Source of the DNA: Sphingomonas sp. CCH9-E2
GTDB lineage: Bacteria; Pseudomonadota; Alphaproteobacteria; Sphingomonadales; Sphingomonadaceae
Assembly (NCBI RefSeq): GCF_001557215.1
Contig: NZ_LSJM01000044.1
Location: 1 to 9,149, forward strand
Direction: 5' to 3'
Length of the DNA stretch: 9,149 nucleotides
Shown: positions 1 to 8,267 of the stretch, piece after piece
How the letters are laid out: each line of letters begins with the position of its first letter
How positions within the stretch are numbered: the first letter of the stretch is position 1
Position numbers and translations under genes: made by a program
Notes under the pieces: generated by a model
Told to the model about the DNA's origin: nothing
The model's database searches: none
Seen by the model: the letters and a program-made list of their open reading frames with translations, nothing else

Positions 1-129
1 CCCCCGCCAGGGGGAGGTGGCAGGCGCAGCCTGACGGAGGGGGAGGACGGCGATGCCCTTGAGCCTCCTTCCGCGATGCTTCCTCCCCCTCCGACGCCTT
101 CGGCGCCACCTCCCCCTTGCGGGGGAGGA
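1..129. repeat. Inverted pair of C-rich palindromic (REP-like) repeats
   Basis: Positions 1-47 and 81-129 are imperfect inverted copies of one another. Both contain the blocks CCTCCCCCTCCG and GCCACCTCCCCC (or their complements) and end in a run of G or C. Each arm also has its own small hairpin: CAGGC-GCA-GCCTG at about 21-32 and GCC-TTC-GGC at about 96-104. The 33-bp spacer (48-80) shows no gene. C-rich palindromes of this kind are common between genes in sphingomonads (general knowledge). The pair could fold into a large cruciform or RNA hairpin, and may terminate or insulate transcription from a gene lying left of the window. No target-site duplication is visible at the left because the window begins there. 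Confidence 0.75.
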
Positions 130-205
130 TTGACCGGCCACCCTTTCCTACAGCCCCCCGCCTGTGTCATGGCTTGACCACAATGTCCGCGACCACCCCA
201 TCTCA

Positions 206-403
206 ACTGCAACGGCACTGCGCCACCGTCGCGCTCCGGTCGCCCACCCGCCCAGCCACCATCGCTTCCCGGACGCAAACCGGTCGCCCACCGGTTGTCA
301 GCCTGTCGCGTGGCCGTTGCGCGTCGGTCGCCCCGGTGTCGCTCCCGTGTCGCGTCGGTGTCGCGTCACCGTCCCAAACCCGCCCGCTCGCGGTCGCTTC
401 ACC
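206..403. repeat. Degenerate tandem array with an 11-bp period, core GTCGC
   Basis: Cutting the sequence into 11-bp units from 206 gives 18 units that share the first five positions (consensus GTCGC) and usually a C at position 10. Exact GTCGC cores start at 228, 239, 283, 305, 327, 338, 349, 360 and 393. Every interval is a multiple of 11 (11, 44, 22, 22, 11, 11, 11, 33). By hand count the five core positions match in 15, 13, 14, 15 and 15 of 18 units. The strand is C-rich and poor in stop codons, which explains spurious open frames here. Eleven is not a multiple of three, so a coding origin is unlikely. The array ends about 45 bp before thiD. Its function is unknown: a helically phased protein-binding array, an RNA-level repeat in the thiD leader, or a decayed tandem repeat are all possible. 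Confidence 0.8.
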
Positions 404-448
404 CCTACACACCCCCATTCTTGTCAGCATCGTCCGGACAGCCGCGCC

Positions 449-1234
449 ATGAGCATCCCCCGCATCCTCATCATCGCCGGCTCCGATTCCGGCGGCGGCG
501 CGGGCATCCAGGCCGATATCCGCACGGTCACCATGCTCGGCGGCCATGCCACCACCGCGATTACCGCGATCACCGCGCAGAACACGCTCGGCGTCACCGC
601 CATCCACCCGGTGCCGGTCGATATCGTGCTGGCGCAGATCGACGCGGTGACCTCCGACATCGGCTGCGACGCGGTGAAGATCGGGATGATCGGATCGGCG
701 GAGATCGCCCATGCCGTCGCCGACCGGCTTGAGGCGCTCGATTGCCCGATCGTGTTCGATCCGGTGATGATCGCCACCAGCGGATCGGTGCTCGCCGACC
801 CCGAAACCATCGCCGCGTTCGAACGGCTGATGACGATCGCCTCGGTCGTCACTCCCAACCTCCCCGAACTCACCGCGCTCGGCGGGCGCCAGGCGGTGCT
901 CGGCTATGGCTGCCACCTCGCCGAAAAGGGCGGGCACAAGGAAGGGCCGACGATCCTCGACCAGCTCTATGCGCCCAAGGACCGGCTGGTGATGGAGATC
1001 GAGGCGGAGCGGATCGATACTCCCGACACGCATGGCACCGGTTGCACCTTCGCCGCCGCGCTCGCCACCGGGCTCGGCTCGGGCCTGTCGATCGGCGAAG
1101 CGTTCATTCAGGCGGTGCGCTTCGTCCGCCTCGCCATCCTCAACGCGCCGGGCCTGGGCGAGGGTCATGGCCCGGTCGGCCATGCGCTCGGCATGGTGCC
1201 CTTCGACGTGGTCGACGAGGATGGCGATGCCTGA
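449..1234 (+). CDS. thiD: ThiD, bifunctional hydroxymethylpyrimidine / phosphomethylpyrimidine kinase
   Basis: This 261-residue cytosolic ribokinase-family enzyme phosphorylates HMP and then HMP-phosphate, giving HMP-PP for thiamine pyrophosphate synthesis. Visible motifs are the N-terminal substrate loop [13 protein letters not shown] (residues 11-23), VFDPVM (102-107), TPNLPE (135-140), KGGH (160-163) and the ATP/anion-hole motif THGTGCT (194-200), with Cys199 at the usual catalytic position. The stretch between TPNLPE and KGGH is only 19 residues, noticeably shorter than I recall for the E. coli enzyme. The residues before KGGH (LAE) also differ from the common hydrophobic-V-K pattern. The ATG at 449 is chosen because the protein motifs begin there. 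The same frame stays open upstream to 164, but that part is the low-complexity repeat array. No clear Shine-Dalgarno sequence and no TPP riboswitch are seen upstream. The stop overlaps rnhB. Confidence 0.95.
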   Translation: MSIPRILIIAGSDSGGGAGIQADIRTVTMLGGHATTAITAITAQNTLGVTAIHPVPVDIVLAQIDAVTSDIGCDAVKIGMIGSAEIAHAVADRLEALDCPIVFDPVMIATSGSVLADPETIAAFERLMTIASVVTPNLPELTALGGRQAVLGYGCHLAEKGGHKEGPTILDQLYAPKDRLVMEIEAERIDTPDTHGTGCTFAAALATGLGSGLSIGEAFIQAVRFVRLAILNAPGLGEGHGPVGHALGMVPFDVVDEDGDA

Positions 1235-1850
1235 TCTGAGCTACGAATTGCGCCACGCGCCGCGCGGTCCGGTGGCGGGAGTGGACGAAGCGGGTCGCGG
1301 CCCGCTCGCCGGACCCGTGGTCGCCGCCGCCGTGATCCTCGACCCCGACTGCATCCCGCCGGGCATCGACGACTCAAAGGCGCTGACCGCCGCCAAGCGC
1401 GCGGCACTGTGCGAGGCGATCCTCGGCTGTGCCCGCGTCGGCATCGGTATCGCCAGTGTCGAAGAGATCGATCGGCTCAACATTCTCTGGGCAACGATGC
1501 TGGCAATGACCCGCGCTGTCGCCGCGCTCGACCTGTCGCCAGCCTATGTGCTGGTCGACGGCAACCGCTGCCCGGACTGGCCCCATGCCAGCGAGCCGGT
1601 GATCGGCGGCGACGCGCTCTGCCTGTCGATCGCCGCCGCCTCGATCGTCGCCAAGCATCGCCGCGACTGCATCATGGCTGAACTCGACGCGCTCCACCCC
1701 GGCTATGGCTGGGCCAGCAACAAGGGCTACGCCGCGCGCGTCCATCAGGAAGCGCTGCGCACCCTCGGCCCCACCCCCCACCACCGCCGCAGCTTCGCAC
1801 CGGTGGCACAAGCGGAACTGGATTTTGGCGTTCCGCTACGCGCTGCTTGA
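1227..1850 (+). CDS. rnhB: RNase HII
   Basis: This 207-residue protein is ribonuclease HII, which cuts RNA in RNA-DNA hybrids and incises at single ribonucleotides embedded in DNA. The acidic catalytic set is complete: Asp20 and Glu21 in [14 protein letters not shown], Asp111 in VLVDGN, and Asp147 in [10 protein letters not shown]. The family motif around the substrate loop ([11 protein letters not shown], 48-58) is also present. The length is normal for the family. Two in-frame ATGs (1221 and 1227) lie inside the end of thiD. The second is preferred because GAGG at 1217-1220 sits six bases before it. The 8-bp overlap with thiD suggests translational coupling. In many Alphaproteobacteria rnhB directly precedes ccrM. 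Here about 2.8 kb lies between them. Confidence 0.95.
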   Translation: MPDLSYELRHAPRGPVAGVDEAGRGPLAGPVVAAAVILDPDCIPPGIDDSKALTAAKRAALCEAILGCARVGIGIASVEEIDRLNILWATMLAMTRAVAALDLSPAYVLVDGNRCPDWPHASEPVIGGDALCLSIAAASIVAKHRRDCIMAELDALHPGYGWASNKGYAARVHQEALRTLGPTPHHRRSFAPVAQAELDFGVPLRAA

Positions 1851-1878
1851 GGAACCGCCCTCCGCGCAGGGGGTTTTA

Positions 1879-1893
1879 GAACATATCGTGAAC
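1879..1893. promoter_or_regulatory. Candidate LexA (SOS) box, GAAC-N7-GAAC
   Basis: The sequence GAACATATCGTGAAC is an exact match to the direct-repeat SOS box of Alphaproteobacteria (GTTC-N7-GTTC, read here on the other strand). It lies in the 58-bp gap between rnhB and the DUF3072 remnant, 15 bp before that ATG and overlapping the likely promoter or early leader. This placement would let LexA block transcription of the remnant and of the VOC gene behind it. The match is seen directly; binding is inferred. Confidence 0.65.
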
Positions 1894-1908
1894 ATAAAGG
1901 ATTGCATC

Positions 1909-2134
1909 ATGACCGACACGCTGCACAACCCCAAACTGGACGACCACCCCGGTTCGAATACCCGAAAAGGATCCCGATGAATGGGTTTCGGGCGACGATC
2001 CAATGACCGGTGCGCAGGCTTCTTACCTGACGACCCTGTGCGAAGAGGCAAAACTCGATTTGCCGGCACCCGATCTCAGCAAGGCCGATGCCTCCAGGAT
2101 GATCGATGAACTCAAGGCAAGGCTGAACCGTTGA
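1909..2134 (+). pseudogene. DUF3072-type small protein, broken by a one-base frameshift
   Basis: The start ATG (1909) has a good Shine-Dalgarno sequence (AAAGGA, 1896-1901). The first frame reads MTDTLHNPKLDDHPGSNT and then runs into a TGA at 1978-1980. One frame over, directly after that point, the sequence continues as EKDPDEWVSGDDPMTGAQ and runs to a TGA at 2132-2134, ending in ...IDELKARLNR. The second part has the PDEWV-GD-PMTGAQ core and the KADAS-IDEL tail typical of DUF3072 proteins (recognised from memory). Removing one C from the CCC at 1961-1963 restores a continuous 74-residue protein. No plausible start exists in the second frame before the core. This is either a recent inactivation or a sequencing error in a short C-run. 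The family has no known function. Confidence 0.8.
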
Positions 2135-2161
2135 AGCTCTGAACCGAGCCGGGAGATCGCA

Positions 2162-2611
2162 GTGGAAACGCAACGCCTTTATCGTGGCCGACTGATCGAC
2201 CATCTCCATCTGGTCGTAGCGGATTTGGATGCGGCGCGACGCTTCTACACGGCGATCTTCGGCGTGCTGAACATCCCGATCGCCGGCAACGGCGACGATT
2301 ATTTCTGGGCGGACGAGTTGTTCGTCTCCACCGCCGACAGCCAGGCGGCGCTCGGCAAGCTCACCGGCCGCCACCACCTCGCCTTTCAGGCAAAGGACCG
2401 CGCCGCGGTCGATGCGTGGTACAGAGCCGGGCTGGCGGCGGGCGGCATCGACAATGGCGCGCCGGGCGAGCGGCCCTATCATCCCGGCTATTACGCCGCC
2501 TTCCTGCTCGATCCGGCGGGCAACAATATCGAGGCGGTGTTCCACGGCGAGGCGAACCAGAATGTCGATGCCGTGGTAGTGGAGTTTGATGCCCCGGTCG
2601 GCTCGTCCTGA
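2162..2611 (+). CDS. VOC (glyoxalase/bleomycin-resistance/dioxygenase fold) protein
   Basis: This 149-residue protein has the single-domain vicinal-oxygen-chelate pattern. It begins IDHLHLVVADLDAARRFY (residues 12-29), whose early His is the usual first metal ligand. It continues with HHLAFQAKD in the middle and ends with FLLDPAGNNIEAVFHG, which contains the conserved Glu ligand. These proteins act as cytosolic metal-dependent isomerases, dioxygenases or resistance proteins, and the substrate cannot be read from the sequence. The start is GTG at 2162, with GGGAG (2151-2155) six bases upstream. It begins 27 bp after the DUF3072 remnant and has no obvious promoter of its own, so it may share the LexA-box promoter. 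It ends at a hairpin terminator facing aceA. Confidence 0.85.
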   Translation: METQRLYRGRLIDHLHLVVADLDAARRFYTAIFGVLNIPIAGNGDDYFWADELFVSTADSQAALGKLTGRHHLAFQAKDRAAVDAWYRAGLAAGGIDNGAPGERPYHPGYYAAFLLDPAGNNIEAVFHGEANQNVDAVVVEFDAPVGSS

Positions 2612-2636
2612 CCGTCGCTCTTTGACATGAGGGAAA

Positions 2637-2672
2637 AGGCCCGCCGCCGCACCTGAGTGCAACGACGGGCCT
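2637..2672. terminator. Bidirectional hairpin terminator between the VOC gene and aceA
   Basis: AGGCCCG at 2637-2643 pairs with CGGGCCT at 2666-2672. An inner stem GCAC-CTGA-GTGC lies at about 2649-2660. On the minus strand the stem is followed by TTTT (2634-2637), as in an intrinsic terminator for aceA. On the plus strand it is followed by CCTTTCC, a weaker tract, for the VOC gene. Confidence 0.7.
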
Positions 2673-2712
2673 CCTTTCCTCCCCAGGAACTGTGGAGCGC
2701 GAGCCTCAGCGG

Positions 2713-4308
2713 CTACGCGGCAAACTGATTCATCGTATTGTGGACCCCGCCGGCCTTCAGCGCGGCCTCACCGGCGAAATATTCCTTGTGATCGTCGCCA
2801 ATGTCCGACCCGGACATGTTCTGGTGCTTCACACAGGCGATACCCTGCCGGATCTCCTGCCGCTGCACGCCCTTGACGTAGCCGAGCATCCCCATCTCGC
2901 CGAAATACTCCTTGGCGAGATTGTCGGTCGACAGCGCCGCGGTGTGATAGGTCGGCAGGGTGATGAGGTGATGGAAAATGCCGGCCCGCGCCGCCGCGTC
3001 CTTCTGGAAGGTGCGGATCTTCTCGTCCGCTTCCTCGGCCAGCGGCGTACCGTCATATTCGACGCTCATCAGCTTGGCCCGGTCATAGGCCGACACGTCC
3101 AGCCCCTCCGCCTCCCAGCGATCGAACACCTGCTGACGGAAATTGAGCGTCCAGTTGAAGCTCGGCGAGTTGTTGTAGACCAGCTTGGCATTCGGAACGA
3201 CCTCGCGAATCCGGTCCACCATCGACGCGATCTGCTCGATATGGGGCTTCTCGGTCTCGATCCACAGCAGGTCGGCACCGTGCTGAAGGCTGGTAATGCA
3301 ATCGAGCACGCAGCGATCCGCCCCGGTCCCCTCGCGGAACTGGAACAGGTTCGACGGCAGCCGCTTCGGCTTCATCAGCTTGCCGCCACGGTTGATGACG
3401 ACATCGCCATTGACGCCCGACAGGTCGGTGACCTCCTCGCAATCGAGGAACGCGTTATACTGGTCGCCCAGATCGCCCGGTTCCTTCGAGTAGGCGATCT
3501 GCTTGGTCAGCCCGGCGCCGAGCGAATCGGTCCGCGTGACGATGATCCCGTCATCGACCCCCAGCTCCATGAAGGCATAGCGACAAGCGCGGACCTTCGC
3601 CAGGAAGTCCTCATGCGGCACCGTGACCTTGCCGTCCTGATGCCCGCACTGCTTTTCGTCGCTGACCTGATTCTCGATCTGGAGCGCACAGGCCCCGGCC
3701 TCGATCATCTTCTTGGCGAGCAGATAGGTCGCCTCGGCATTGCCGAAGCCCGCATCGATATCGGCGATGATCGGCACGACATGCGTTTCGTAGCTGTCGA
3801 TCGCATTCTGAATCCGCGCCGCCTCGACTTCGTTGCCGGCGTCCCGCGCCGCATCGAGATCGCGGAACATCATCCCCAGTTCCCGAGCATCGGCCTGCTT
3901 GAGGAAGGTATAGAGCTCCTCGATCAGCGCCGGGACGCTGGTCTTTTCGTGCATCGACTGATCGGGCAGCGGTCCGAACTCGCTGCGCAGCGCCGCGACC
4001 ATCCAGCCGGAGAGATAGAGGTAGCGCCGCTTGGTGCTGCCGAAATGCTTCTTGATCGCGATCATCTTCTGCTGCGCGATGAAGCCGTGCCAGCAGCCGA
4101 GCGACTGGGTGTAGGCCGCCGGGTCGGCGTCATAGGCCGCCATGTCGCGGCGCATGATCCCGGCGGTGTAGCGCGCAATGTCGAGACCCGTGCGGAACCG
4201 GTTCTGCAACCGCATGCGTGCCACCGATTCGGCATCGATGCCGTCCCAGCGGCCCTGCTGTGCGTCGATGGGCTTGGCGGCCCGGGCAATCTCGTCCTGA
4301 TAGGTCAT
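2713..4308 (-). CDS. aceA: Isocitrate lyase (long, Pseudomonas-type)
   Basis: This 531-residue enzyme cleaves isocitrate to glyoxylate and succinate, the first step of the glyoxylate shunt used for growth on acetate and fatty acids. Diagnostic segments are GCWHGFIAQQKM (71-82), DIDAGFGN (184-190 region) and IENQVSDEKQCGHQDGK (211-227). The catalytic cysteine is Cys221 within the KQCGH form of the ICL signature. The length and the KQCGH variant match the longer ICL subfamily known from Pseudomonas aeruginosa, rather than the 430-residue E. coli type. The start ATG has GAGGTG (4314-4319 on the minus strand) about seven bases upstream. It is transcribed away from ccrM and converges on the VOC gene. 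Neither malate synthase nor the fatty-acyl-responsive regulator often found next to aceA in Alphaproteobacteria is present in this window. Confidence 0.96.
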   Translation of the reverse strand: MTYQDEIARAAKPIDAQQGRWDGIDAESVARMRLQNRFRTGLDIARYTAGIMRRDMAAYDADPAAYTQSLGCWHGFIAQQKMIAIKKHFGSTKRRYLYLSGWMVAALRSEFGPLPDQSMHEKTSVPALIEELYTFLKQADARELGMMFRDLDAARDAGNEVEAARIQNAIDSYETHVVPIIADIDAGFGNAEATYLLAKKMIEAGACALQIENQVSDEKQCGHQDGKVTVPHEDFLAKVRACRYAFMELGVDDGIIVTRTDSLGAGLTKQIAYSKEPGDLGDQYNAFLDCEEVTDLSGVNGDVVINRGGKLMKPKRLPSNLFQFREGTGADRCVLDCITSLQHGADLLWIETEKPHIEQIASMVDRIREVVPNAKLVYNNSPSFNWTLNFRQQVFDRWEAEGLDVSAYDRAKLMSVEYDGTPLAEEADEKIRTFQKDAAARAGIFHHLITLPTYHTAALSTDNLAKEYFGEMGMLGYVKGVQRQEIRQGIACVKHQNMSGSDIGDDHKEYFAGEAALKAGGVHNTMNQFAA

Positions 4309-4330
4309 TGCGTCACCTCGCTTGGATTGC

Positions 4331-4348
4331 GAGTGTGACTATTCACTC
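4331..4348. promoter_or_regulatory. Inverted repeat in the aceA leader (possible operator)
   Basis: GAGTG at 4331-4335 is mirrored by CACTC at 4344-4348, and inside it GTGA-CTAT-TCAC (4335-4346) is a palindrome with a 4-bp spacer. It lies 22 bp upstream of the aceA start codon. The half-sites resemble CRP/FNR-family sites, but the spacing is not that of CRP. Operator function is a guess. Confidence 0.3.
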
Positions 4349-4501
4349 GTTTCGCGGATTTCCGACCAAATCGACGCGCCAACCGGTCGCAAAGTGCGTC
4401 AAAGCATCTCAACCCTCGTTGTTTTGTAAATTTATGACATGCAGAGCCGAGCCAGAATCGTCCCCGGCGAGTCTTTTTCGCCACACCCCAAACCTAGTGC
4501 C

Positions 4502-5797
<1,296 letters not shown>

Positions 5798-5816
5798 TCC
5801 GCGCTAGAGGGGGAGC

Positions 5817-6932
5817 ATGACGATCTCCCCCGCCGCCCGCCTCTACCTCCGCCCCGTTGCGCCGGTCGACAGCCCGATCGGCTATGACGGACAGGTGGCG
5901 CGCCTCGCCGGGGGGCTGAGCTGGTTCGCGGCCTATGAGCTGATCGCGGTCGAGGGCGGCCGTCGCGTCGCGCAGCAGCTGGTTCCGGTCGAACGCCTGC
6001 CCGGCCTGCTCACCCAGCTGCCCGAGGGACAGGCCGAACGCCTCCGCACCCTCGCCGCCGCCATCTCCGCGCCGCGCCCGATGATCCGCGCGGGCGAGCG
6101 GACGCTGCGGCTCGATCAGCCGTTGGTTGCGGGCATCCTGAACGTCACCCCCGACAGTTTCTCCGATGGCGGGAAGCATGGCGACGACGCCGAAGCGATT
6201 GCGCAGGCCGGGTTCGATATGGGGCTGGCGGGCGCATCCTTGGTCGATGTCGGCGGCGAATCGACCCGCCCCGGTGCCGAGCCGGTGTGGGAGGGCGACG
6301 AGATCAAGCGCGTGATTCCGGTGATCGAACGGCTGGCCAAAGCCGGCGTGCCGGTGTCGGTCGATACGCGCAAGGCGTCGGTGATGGAGGCGGCGCTGGC
6401 CGCGGGTGCGCATCTCGTCAACGATGTCGCCGCGCTCGCCTTTGATCCCCGCGCGGTCGAAGTCGTCGCCAACGCCGGTTGCCCGGTGATCCTGATGCAC
6501 TCGCCCGACCCGGCCCAGTCGCCGCATGGCGGCAGCGGCTATCGCGATCCGTTGATCGACGTGTTCGATTGGCTGGAGGTGCGGGTCGCGGCGGTGGCCG
6601 CAAGCGGCGTCCAGCGCAGCAATATCGTGATCGATCCCGGCATCGGCTTCGGCAAGTCGCTCGCCGACAATCTTGCGCTGATGAACGGCCTGACACTGTT
6701 CCACGGTCTCGGCCTGCCGATCATGCTCGGCGCCAGCCGCAAGCGGATGATCGGCGCGCTGGATCATGAGGCCCCGGTGGAACGCCGGCTCGGCGGATCG
6801 CTGGCACTGGCGCTCAAGGGCGCGGACACCGGATGCCAGCTGCTGCGCGTCCATGATGTCGCAGAGACGGTTCAGGCGGTGCGCGTGTGGCGCGGGATGA
6901 AGGACCACGGGCTGGTCGGCCAGCCGCGATGA
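5817..6932 (+). CDS. folP: Dihydropteroate synthase with N-terminal extension
   Basis: This protein condenses p-aminobenzoate with hydroxymethyl-dihydropterin pyrophosphate in folate synthesis and is the sulfonamide target. The catalytic TIM barrel occupies about residues 102-365. Its motifs are NVTPDSFSDGG (109-119), DVGGESTRPGA (144-154), SVDT (181-184), NDV (202-204), DPGIGFGK (273-280), SRKR (307-310) and RVHD (344-347). At 371 residues it is about 90-100 longer than the E. coli enzyme. The extra part is N-terminal (LYLRP at 9-13, then GGLSWFAAYELI at about 32-43) and has no catalytic motif. Similar extensions occur in other alphaproteobacterial FolP proteins as far as I recall. The start ATG has AGAGGGGGAG immediately upstream. 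The stop lies 3 bp from the stop of the convergent gene. Confidence 0.95.
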   Translation: MTISPAARLYLRPVAPVDSPIGYDGQVARLAGGLSWFAAYELIAVEGGRRVAQQLVPVERLPGLLTQLPEGQAERLRTLAAAISAPRPMIRAGERTLRLDQPLVAGILNVTPDSFSDGGKHGDDAEAIAQAGFDMGLAGASLVDVGGESTRPGAEPVWEGDEIKRVIPVIERLAKAGVPVSVDTRKASVMEAALAAGAHLVNDVAALAFDPRAVEVVANAGCPVILMHSPDPAQSPHGGSGYRDPLIDVFDWLEVRVAAVAASGVQRSNIVIDPGIGFGKSLADNLALMNGLTLFHGLGLPIMLGASRKRMIGALDHEAPVERRLGGSLALALKGADTGCQLLRVHDVAETVQAVRVWRGMKDHGLVGQPR

Positions 6933-6935
6933 ACC

Positions 6936-7478
6936 TCAGTTCAGCGGGCCGGGCCGGGTGCGCTGGTCGACATAGGTGCGCTGGACGTTGAACGCGCTGG
7001 GCCGCGCGTCGCGGAACCGGTCGCGGCGGCGCTCGGCCTCGGCCGCGATCTTTTCGAGGCTCTCGACCAGATCGTCGAGGTTGCGCCGCTTTTCGCTCGC
7101 GGTGGCGTCGCGACACTCATCCATGCACGCGGCGACCAGATCAGGCACGCGGCGGCGGATGACGTTGGCCCAATCGACCGCATCGGTCGCGAGCGGATCG
7201 CTGTCGGCGATGGCAAGCAGCCGCGCGCAGCTGGTCCGCGCCGCCGCCACGCGGCTGACCGCCCAATCGGCTTCGCTGGCGGTCAGCGTCCACGCCGCCT
7301 CGAGTGGATCGCCCGGATCGTTGGCCTGACTGCGGCGCAGCCGGTACCGATCGAGCTTCGCGCGCAACCGGCGGATGCCGAACCATGCCCCGAATGCCGC
7401 GGCACCCGCAGTCACCAGCACCACGGCGATCGCCGCAAGCGCGAGAAAGGCGGCAACGAAGACAAGGAAGCGGAGCAT
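6936..7478 (-). CDS. Hypothetical small membrane-anchored protein
   Basis: I do not recognise the family. The 180-residue product begins with a long hydrophobic stretch (residues 3-33, rich in Ala, Val, Leu and Phe), fitting a single transmembrane anchor. A basic segment (GIRRLRAKLDRYRLRRSQ, about 34-51) follows, suggesting the C-terminal part lies in the cytoplasm. The rest is predicted by eye to be helical and charged, with a coiled-coil-like segment EKRRNLDDLVESLEKIAAEAE (about 128-148) and three Cys residues (84, 118 and 122 region). The start ATG at 7478 has only a weak Shine-Dalgarno sequence (GGG, five bases away). It lies 39 bp downstream of the dehydrogenase gene on the same strand and may be co-transcribed with it. 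Codon use matches the neighbours, so a real gene is likely. Confidence 0.75.
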   Translation of the reverse strand: MLRFLVFVAAFLALAAIAVVLVTAGAAAFGAWFGIRRLRAKLDRYRLRRSQANDPGDPLEAAWTLTASEADWAVSRVAAARTSCARLLAIADSDPLATDAVDWANVIRRRVPDLVAACMDECRDATASEKRRNLDDLVESLEKIAAEAERRRDRFRDARPSAFNVQRTYVDQRTRPGPLN

Positions 7479-7517
7479 CGCCCGACTATATGGGATCGCC
7501 CGCGCGCTTCGCCAGTG

Positions 7518-8267
7518 TCACAGCGTGTAGCCGCCGTCCGCCAGTAACGTCGTGCCGGTAATCAGCGCCGACTGATCGCTGAGCAGAAACGCGATCTGCT
7601 CCGCCACCTCCTCCGCCTTGGCATAGCGCCCCAGTGGCGTCGCCATCGCGGCGAGTTCGGCAAAGGCGGCGTCGCGACCGATCTGTACGACGCGATCGGC
7701 GAACATCGGCACCGCGTCCCACACCGGCGTTTCGACCCCGGCGGGCGCGATGGCGTTGACGCGAATGCCGTTCGCCGCCCCCTCCTTTGCCGCAACCTTG
7801 GCCAGATGGAGCAATGCCGCCTTGGAACAGCCATAGGCAGCGACGCCCGGCTCGGCCTTGATCCCCGCCGCCGACGCGGTCAGCACGATGCTGCCCCCAC
7901 GCGCGGTCATCGCCCGCATTGCCGCGCGCAGCGTCAGAAATGCGCCGTCGAGATTGACCGACAGGATCCGCCGCCACTCGGCAAAGTCGAGCGCGGCGAT
8001 CGCCGCTGCTCCCGCGACGCCAGCATTGACCACGGCGTGATCGATCCCGGTGAGGTCAAGGCCGTCCCAAAGCGCGTCATCCGCAACATCGCCGACGACG
8101 CGGTGACAGGTCGTATCAAACTGTGCCGCAGCCAGCGTAGTCGCGTCGCGGTCCACAAGGATGAGCCGCACCGCACCCTCGGCCGCCAGCAGCTGCGCAA
8201 CCGCCAGCCCGATGCCTGAGGCCGCGCCCGTTACGAGCGCGCAACGTCCTTCAAATCGTTTCGTCAT
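7518..8267 (-). CDS. Short-chain dehydrogenase/reductase (classical SDR)
   Basis: This 249-residue Rossmann-fold oxidoreductase has the complete classical SDR set. The cofactor loop is TGAASGIG (13-20), followed by VNAG (80-83), Asn105, Ser132, and Tyr145/Lys149 in YGCSK. A C-terminal GTTLLADGGYTL completes the family pattern. Asp39 at the end of the second strand (LILVDRD) favours NAD(H) over NADP(H). The substrate cannot be inferred; FabG-like and sugar or alcohol dehydrogenases share this layout. The ATG at 8267 is chosen because the fold begins there. A longer frame runs upstream to 8342 but would overlap the cytochrome gene and adds residues unlike the family. No clear Shine-Dalgarno sequence precedes it. 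A TATGCT lies about seven bases upstream, so a leaderless or very short leader transcript is possible. Confidence 0.92.
   Translation of the reverse strand: MTKRFEGRCALVTGAASGIGLAVAQLLAAEGAVRLILVDRDATTLAAAQFDTTCHRVVGDVADDALWDGLDLTGIDHAVVNAGVAGAAAIAALDFAEWRRILSVNLDGAFLTLRAAMRAMTARGGSIVLTASAAGIKAEPGVAAYGCSKAALLHLAKVAAKEGAANGIRVNAIAPAGVETPVWDAVPMFADRVVQIGRDAAFAELAAMATPLGRYAKAEEVAEQIAFLLSDQSALITGTTLLADGGYTL

Noticed and set aside
206..403. CRISPR array
   Set aside because: The units are 11 bp, degenerate and contiguous with no repeat-spacer structure, and no cas gene is present.
164..448. Upstream in-frame extension of ThiD (about 95 residues)
   Set aside because: It is low-complexity translation of the 11-bp repeat array with no family similarity. 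The ThiD fold starts at the ATG at 449.
130..448. TPP riboswitch before thiD
   Set aside because: The conserved CUGAGA and thiamine-box sequences are not present in the leader.
1955..1985. Programmed +1 frameshift in the DUF3072 gene
   Set aside because: No known slippery site with a rare or stop codon in the shift position is seen. A simple C insertion explains the break better.
2692..4338. Long plus-strand open frame opposite aceA (548 codons)
   Set aside because: It is the antisense shadow of a high-GC gene. aceA on the minus strand carries all the isocitrate lyase motifs.
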